From contig JADJPO010000003.1 in assembly GCA_016713225.1 (NCBI GenBank), forward strand, positions 434,001 through 498,000: a DNA stretch of 64,000 nt. The letters are read 5' to 3'. Origin of the DNA: Kineosporiaceae bacterium (GTDB lineage: Bacteria > Actinomycetota > Actinomycetes > Actinomycetales > Kineosporiaceae). The notes beneath the pieces are model-generated. The model was not told the DNA's origin and made no database searches. It saw only the letters and a list, made by a program, of their open reading frames with translations. Made by a program: the position numbers and the translations under genes. Positions 60,474 through 64,000 of this stretch are shown piece by piece (positions within the stretch are counted from its first letter, which is position 1; each line of letters opens with the position of its first letter).

Positions 60474-61376
60474 TCAGCGGCCGGGCTCGGGCTGCAGGCC
60501 TCGGGCACGGATGCCGTCGATGACCGCTTGGAGCCTCGCCGCGTTGAAGGGCGGAGCGTGCATCAACACCACACCACCGGCGGTGGCCGGACGGGTCGTC
60601 GCGTCGCCGTACTGAACCCTGCTGCGCATGAGGGTGGCACTGGCGCCCGCCCAATCGCTGGTGTCCGAGGTCCAGCGGCAGACCTGGTAGCCCGCGGAAC
60701 CAACGGACGCCGTGACGTAGGTGCTGAACGAGCCGGCGCCGTACGGCGGGCGCACCTGAGCCGGTTTGGCGCTGGGCCGTGGGCCGTTGCGGAGCTGAGC
60801 GGTGATCTGAGTGGAGGTCAGCCGGTTGAGCGCCACATGATCACGGGTGTGGCTCTGGACGACGTGCCCCGCCGCGATCAGGGCGGCGCGGTCGGCGGTC
60901 GAGACGCGGTTGAGATAGAAGCGTCCCCTGACATGGTTGCGTGCCAGGGTGGCGATGATCTGCCGGGTTGTCGTCGAGCTCGGGAGGTAGTCGTCGAAGG
61001 TGAGCCAGACGGATCGGCTGGTGTTGCCGCAGTGTTCGATGAGGTCGACCTGACGCCAGGGCAGTGCTCCGGACGCCGGTCCCGCGGTGTAGACCTTCTT
61101 GGGTGTGCTGCCCCGCACCTCGCTGACCTGGCCATCGGCGGTGCGGGTCAGGACGGCGAAGGCGGTGATCTTCCCGGTCCAGACTCGCGACGGCAACCGG
61201 ATGTAGCAGACCTGGGCGCGCAGCGATCCGTGGCTCCACGCGCCGTCCGGCTGGGGATTGCAGTAGCCGCCGGGCACGCGGAACCGCACCGTGGTGCCGG
61301 TCGGCACGCTGGTCACCGCGACGGTGAGGGGAATGGTGGCTCCCGGTGCGTCATAGCTGACCGCCCGGACGCTCAC
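60474..61376 (-). CDS. Polysaccharide deacetylase (NodB/CE4), body of an interrupted gene
   Basis: 300 residues from GTG 61376. NodB-homology motifs are present: WLTFDDY (metal Asp pair), SHTRDHVALN (metal histidines), VRPPYGAG, SDTSDWAG and VVLMHAPP. The N-terminal ~120 residues form a beta-rich domain before the catalytic part, with one pair of cysteines. Enzymes of this family deacetylate peptidoglycan or other wall polymers outside the cell. The frame continues upstream through a signal-peptide-like region, but a TAG at 61401-61403 breaks it (see next entry). As it stands the protein would lack a signal peptide if translated from 61376. Confidence 0.8.
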   Translation of the reverse strand: MSVRAVSYDAPGATIPLTVAVTSVPTGTTVRFRVPGGYCNPQPDGAWSHGSLRAQVCYIRLPSRVWTGKITAFAVLTRTADGQVSEVRGSTPKKVYTAGPASGALPWRQVDLIEHCGNTSRSVWLTFDDYLPSSTTTRQIIATLARNHVRGRFYLNRVSTADRAALIAAGHVVQSHTRDHVALNRLTSTQITAQLRNGPRPSAKPAQVRPPYGAGSFSTYVTASVGSAGYQVCRWTSDTSDWAGASATLMRSRVQYGDATTRPATAGGVVLMHAPPFNAARLQAVIDGIRARGLQPEPGR

Positions 61377-61484
61377 CGTGGGTGGGGCTGCGGCAGCGGC
61401 CTAGGCGGGGCCCGCCCCACCGGCGGGCGCGGCAGCTGCGGCGATGATCGTGCCGGTGGTCAGGACATGCCAAAGGTGGTGCAC
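61377..61484 (-). pseudogene. Signal-peptide remnant of the deacetylase, split by an amber codon
   Basis: In the same frame as the deacetylase, GTG 61484 (with AGAGG about six bases upstream) begins 27 codons that read as a signal peptide: MHHLWHVLTTGTII followed by an Ala/Gly/Pro segment. Then comes TAG (61401-61403), and immediately AAAAPPTV leading into the deacetylase. One C-to-T change in a CAG (Gln) codon would produce this. The signal peptide and enzyme therefore belonged to one protein; either the gene is inactivated, read through, or the base is a sequencing error. Confidence 0.7.
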
Positions 61485-61603
61485 CGTAGGGCCTCTCGAT
61501 GCCGAGCTCCGACCGGGGCCGAAGCGGGGCGCTCGGTGCCCCAGGCTTCACATCGACGGCCGGCGGCAGAAACTTGATCATCTGCGGGCGGCGCCGCACG
61601 GGC

Positions 61604-63757
61604 TCAGCTCGTCAGGACCACCAGCTGCTGGGTCGCCCGGGTCATCGCGACGTAGTGGTCGACGGCACCCTCGATGCCGGTGCCGAACGAATCCGGGTCG
61701 ATCAGGACCACGAGGTCGAACTCCAGACCCTTGGACAGCTCCGGGGTCAGCGAGCGGACGCGGGACGTGGTCTCGAACGTGGGATCGCCGATGACGCAGG
61801 CGATCCCGTCGCTGTGCGCGCTCAGCCAGGCATCCAGGATCGCGTCGCGTCGTGAGACCGACCCGTGGACGACGGGAACGCCGGTCCGGCGGATGGACGT
61901 CGGCACGTTGGCGTCCGGCAGCACGGCCCGGATCACCGGCTCCGCCTCGGCCATGACCTCCTCGGGGGTGCGGTAGTTGATGCTCAGCGTGGCCTGGTTG
62001 ATCTGGTGGAACCCGAGGCGTTCCAACCGTTCCCGCCACGACTCGGTGAACCCGTGCCGGGCCTGGGCACGATCACCCACGATCGTGAAGCTGCGCGACG
62101 GACAGCGCAGCACCATCATCTGCCATTCGGCGTCGGTCAGCTCCTGGGCCTCGTCGACCACGATGTTAGCGAACGGCCCGGCGAGGTGGTCGGGGGTGGC
62201 CTGCGGCAGGCCGGCCTCGTCGACCTGGACGGTCTGGAGATCGGACCCGCGCAGCATCGACATGACGAGCATCTCGGAGTCGTCGGAGTTGATCAGGTGC
62301 TCGACGACCCGGTCCATCTCCTCGCGCTCGGCCGCCAGCAGCGCGGCCCTACGCCGGGCGCGTCGTGACGCCCGTGGGTCACCGAGCCGCTGGCGGGCGG
62401 CGTCCAGCAGGGGCAGGTCGCTCGTCGTCCACGCCTGGGGGTCGCGGCGTTGCAGCGCGCGGATGTCCGTCGGGCTCAGCCACGGCGCGCAATGGCGTAG
62501 GAACGCCGGCACCGACCACAGGTCGCCGACGAGGTCGGTCGCCTCCAGCAGCGGCCAGGCGCGGTGCACCGCGGTGAGCAGTTCTCTGTTCCGCCGCAAC
62601 GCCGTACGCAGCATGTCGGGCGTGACCTCGTCGTCCTCGCCGTCGGCCTTGTCCATCAGGATCGCCACCAACGCCTCGAGGATCACCTCGCGGGCCTCGT
62701 TGTGCGGCGTGCCGACGTCCGGGGTGTCGAAGGCCTCGACCCAGTCATCGGGGCTCAGCCAGACGTCCGACCAGGCGGTGGTGACGGTCAGGCCCGCGGT
62801 AGGTGGGTCCTCGTAGAACCGGACGGCCGCCTCGACCGCACTGACGAGCTGCGCCGAGGACTTCAGGCGGACGACGTCCGGGTCGGCTTCGGGGACCGCG
62901 GTGGCTCCCTCGGTGACCAGGTCGCGCAGGGTGCAGGTCTGGACGCCGTCCTCACCGAGGCTGGGCAGGACGTCGGCGACGTAGTCGAGATAGGGCTGAT
63001 GCGGGCCGACGAACAACACCCCGCCGCGGCGGTGGCTCAGGCGTGGGTCGGAGTAGAGCAGGTAGGCGGAACGGTGCAGGGCGACAACGGTCTTGCCCGT
63101 TCCCGGCCCGCCATCGACCACCAGGGCGCCACGCGAACCGGCGCGGATGACGGCGTCCTGGTCGGACTGGATGGTGCCGAGGACGTCACGCATGCGGGGC
63201 GAGCGATTGCTGCCGAGGCTGGCGATGAAGGCGGACTGGTCATCGAGGGCTGCGTTGTGCTCGAGCCCGGCGGCGGTGAACACCTCGTCCCAGTAGTCGT
63301 TGATGCGGCCGCGGGTCCAGCGGTAGCGGCGGCGGCTGACCAATCCCATCGGGTTGGCGTGGGTGGCGCCGAAGAACGGCTCGGCCACGGGGGAGCGCCA
63401 GTCCACGAGCAGCTGGCGGCCGGTGCTGTCGGTGAGGCCGAGGCGCCCGATGTAGACCGGTTCGGGGTCGTCGGCAGCGACCATGCGCCCCAGGCACAGG
63501 TCCAGGCCGAAGCGCCGCAGGGTGCGCAGCCGGGCCGACAGCCGATGGACCTCGAGGTCACGGTCCATGGCCTCCTGACCGCTGCCCCCGGGGGCAGCGA
63601 GCTCGGCCTGGAGTCGGGCCGACAGATCGGCGAGGGAGTGCTCGAGAGTCTCTGCGAGCGCCACGAAGTGCTGCTCGTCGACGGCGACGAGCAGCGGGTC
63701 GGCCTTGGCCGCGAGGCGGTCCGGCAGGTCGAACGCGCTGGTCGTCAGGGGGCTCAC
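61604..63757 (-). CDS. helR: RNA polymerase recycling motor ATPase HelR (UvrD-like)
   Basis: 717 residues. HelR displaces rifamycin-bound or stalled RNA polymerase from DNA and contributes to rifamycin tolerance in Streptomyces and Mycobacterium. Superfamily-1 motifs: Walker A VVDGGPGTGKTVVALHR, Walker B NIVVDEAQELTDAEW, motif III-like IVGDRAQARHG, IV SINYRTPEE, V TPELSKGLEFDLVVL and VI YVAMTRATQQL. N-terminal coiled-coil (ETLEHSLADLSARLQAELAA) inserts in the polymerase channel. GTG 63757 is preferred (MSPLTTSAFDLPDRLAAK matches family N-termini; GGAG 8 bases upstream); ATG 63838 would add 27 residues. No rifamycin-associated element was recognised in the 100 bp upstream. Confidence 0.88.
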   Translation of the reverse strand: MSPLTTSAFDLPDRLAAKADPLLVAVDEQHFVALAETLEHSLADLSARLQAELAAPGGSGQEAMDRDLEVHRLSARLRTLRRFGLDLCLGRMVAADDPEPVYIGRLGLTDSTGRQLLVDWRSPVAEPFFGATHANPMGLVSRRRYRWTRGRINDYWDEVFTAAGLEHNAALDDQSAFIASLGSNRSPRMRDVLGTIQSDQDAVIRAGSRGALVVDGGPGTGKTVVALHRSAYLLYSDPRLSHRRGGVLFVGPHQPYLDYVADVLPSLGEDGVQTCTLRDLVTEGATAVPEADPDVVRLKSSAQLVSAVEAAVRFYEDPPTAGLTVTTAWSDVWLSPDDWVEAFDTPDVGTPHNEAREVILEALVAILMDKADGEDDEVTPDMLRTALRRNRELLTAVHRAWPLLEATDLVGDLWSVPAFLRHCAPWLSPTDIRALQRRDPQAWTTSDLPLLDAARQRLGDPRASRRARRRAALLAAEREEMDRVVEHLINSDDSEMLVMSMLRGSDLQTVQVDEAGLPQATPDHLAGPFANIVVDEAQELTDAEWQMMVLRCPSRSFTIVGDRAQARHGFTESWRERLERLGFHQINQATLSINYRTPEEVMAEAEPVIRAVLPDANVPTSIRRTGVPVVHGSVSRRDAILDAWLSAHSDGIACVIGDPTFETTSRVRSLTPELSKGLEFDLVVLIDPDSFGTGIEGAVDHYVAMTRATQQLVVLTS

Positions 63758-63849
63758 GTCGTCGGCTCCGATTCTGAGGTGGCCATCCACCTTGGCGCGG
63801 TTCGAGCCAGTTCGCGAACCCTGGCGGCCCGTGGACATCGGTGCACTCG

Positions 63850-63920
63850 TGCCGATGAGCCATAAGAATAGCTCAATGAATAATGGTTTAGAGCCGATAA
63901 CCCTGATACATTGCGGTTAG
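63850..63920. promoter_or_regulatory. AT-rich divergent promoter region with GGTT/AACC half-sites
   Basis: The 70 bp are far more AT-rich than the rest of the window. TATTCT (63866-63871, minus) could be the helR -10; TACATT (63907-63912, plus) that of the XRE gene. GGTT (63886-63889), TAACC (63898-63902) and GGTTA (63915-63919) make overlapping inverted half-sites around the latter, possible autoregulator sites. Confidence 0.45.
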
Positions 63921-63932
63921 GAGGTGATGGGA

Positions 63933-64000
63933 GTGCGAAGAGCGCACACGTACTCGCCGCAGACCCAAGAGGCCGTTCGCGTCTTGGGCTTGGACATTGC
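63933..64000 (+). CDS. XRE-family regulator, N-terminus only
   Basis: The gene runs off the window end after 22 codons: MRRAHTYSPQTQEAVRVLGL then DI. This is the usual N-terminus of XRE/HipB-like regulators of which the helix-turn-helix follows directly. Such genes often pair with a HipA-type kinase toxin just downstream. GTG 63933 has GGAGG eight bases upstream; ATG 63927 is too close to it. Only the beginning can be judged. Confidence 0.55.
   Translation, partial: MRRAHTYSPQTQEAVRVLGLDI

Noticed and set aside
63758..63838. ATG 63838 as the helR start
   Set aside because: The extra 27 residues do not look like the family N-terminus, and GTG 63757 has a GGAG site at good spacing; not fully excluded.

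Overview
The window is gene-dense, GC-rich DNA from an actinobacterium. Evidence is strong third-position GC, GTG starts with 1-14 bp ORF overlaps, and many actinobacterial families of unknown function (DUF4193, DUF3093, DUF3710, DUF3159, DUF3000, DUF4349, DUF5709). The run suhB - DUF4193 - DUF3093 - dut - DUF3710 - OB-fold - DUF3159 - two TrkA genes - APC permease - TRAM methyltransferase matches the order known around Rv2689c-Rv2701c in Mycobacterium tuberculosis. I cannot name the genus; a member of Actinomycetes outside Mycobacteriales is my inference.

Layout. 1-9.8 kb: end of ferrochelatase, inositol phosphatase, dut cluster, and a potassium module (two RCK/TrkA subunits divergent from a KimA-like permease). 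9.8-17.8 kb: aconitase, then a xylose-type sugar ABC operon (binding lipoprotein, single-domain ATPase, permease) with a ROK repressor and a perfect 23-bp palindrome over its predicted promoter. 17.9-30.5 kb: dxs, a membrane-anchored HExxH peptidase-like protein, fadB-fadA beta-oxidation pair, PepSY membrane protein, RNase D and an atypical LuxR regulator. 30.6-37.3 kb: DUF3000, hemE, DUF4349 lipoprotein, hemQ (no hemG/hemY between them), small membrane protein and a hydrolase. 37.3-50 kb: glycosyltransferase, RibD-like reductase, sufE, a split treZ / treY-treX trehalose set with PPK2 and an ACT protein inside it, and an AidB-like dehydrogenase. 50-57 kb: YihY/BrkB, M50 protease, a two-component system divergent from a secreted ferritin-like DUF2202 protein, and an acyltransferase. 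57-64 kb is accessory-looking: a 13E12-type DUF222/HNH gene behind a LexA (SOS) box, a GT1 glycosyltransferase, a polysaccharide deacetylase whose signal peptide is cut by an in-frame amber codon, the RNA polymerase recycling helicase HelR (rifamycin tolerance), and the start of an XRE regulator in an AT-rich patch.

Cross-cutting features. (1) Three near-identical long hairpins (23-35 bp perfect stems sharing the core TGATCATGCAATCCGTGCAC) each sit exactly between converging genes; this looks like a dispersed palindrome family acting as bidirectional terminators. (2) At least a dozen genes have a TANNNT -10 box ending 6-8 nt before the start codon and no ribosome binding site, so they are probably leaderless; I used this to choose several starts. 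(3) Short tandem repeats are concentrated in intergenic regions and protein linkers. No tRNA, rRNA, CRISPR array, transposase or origin was seen.
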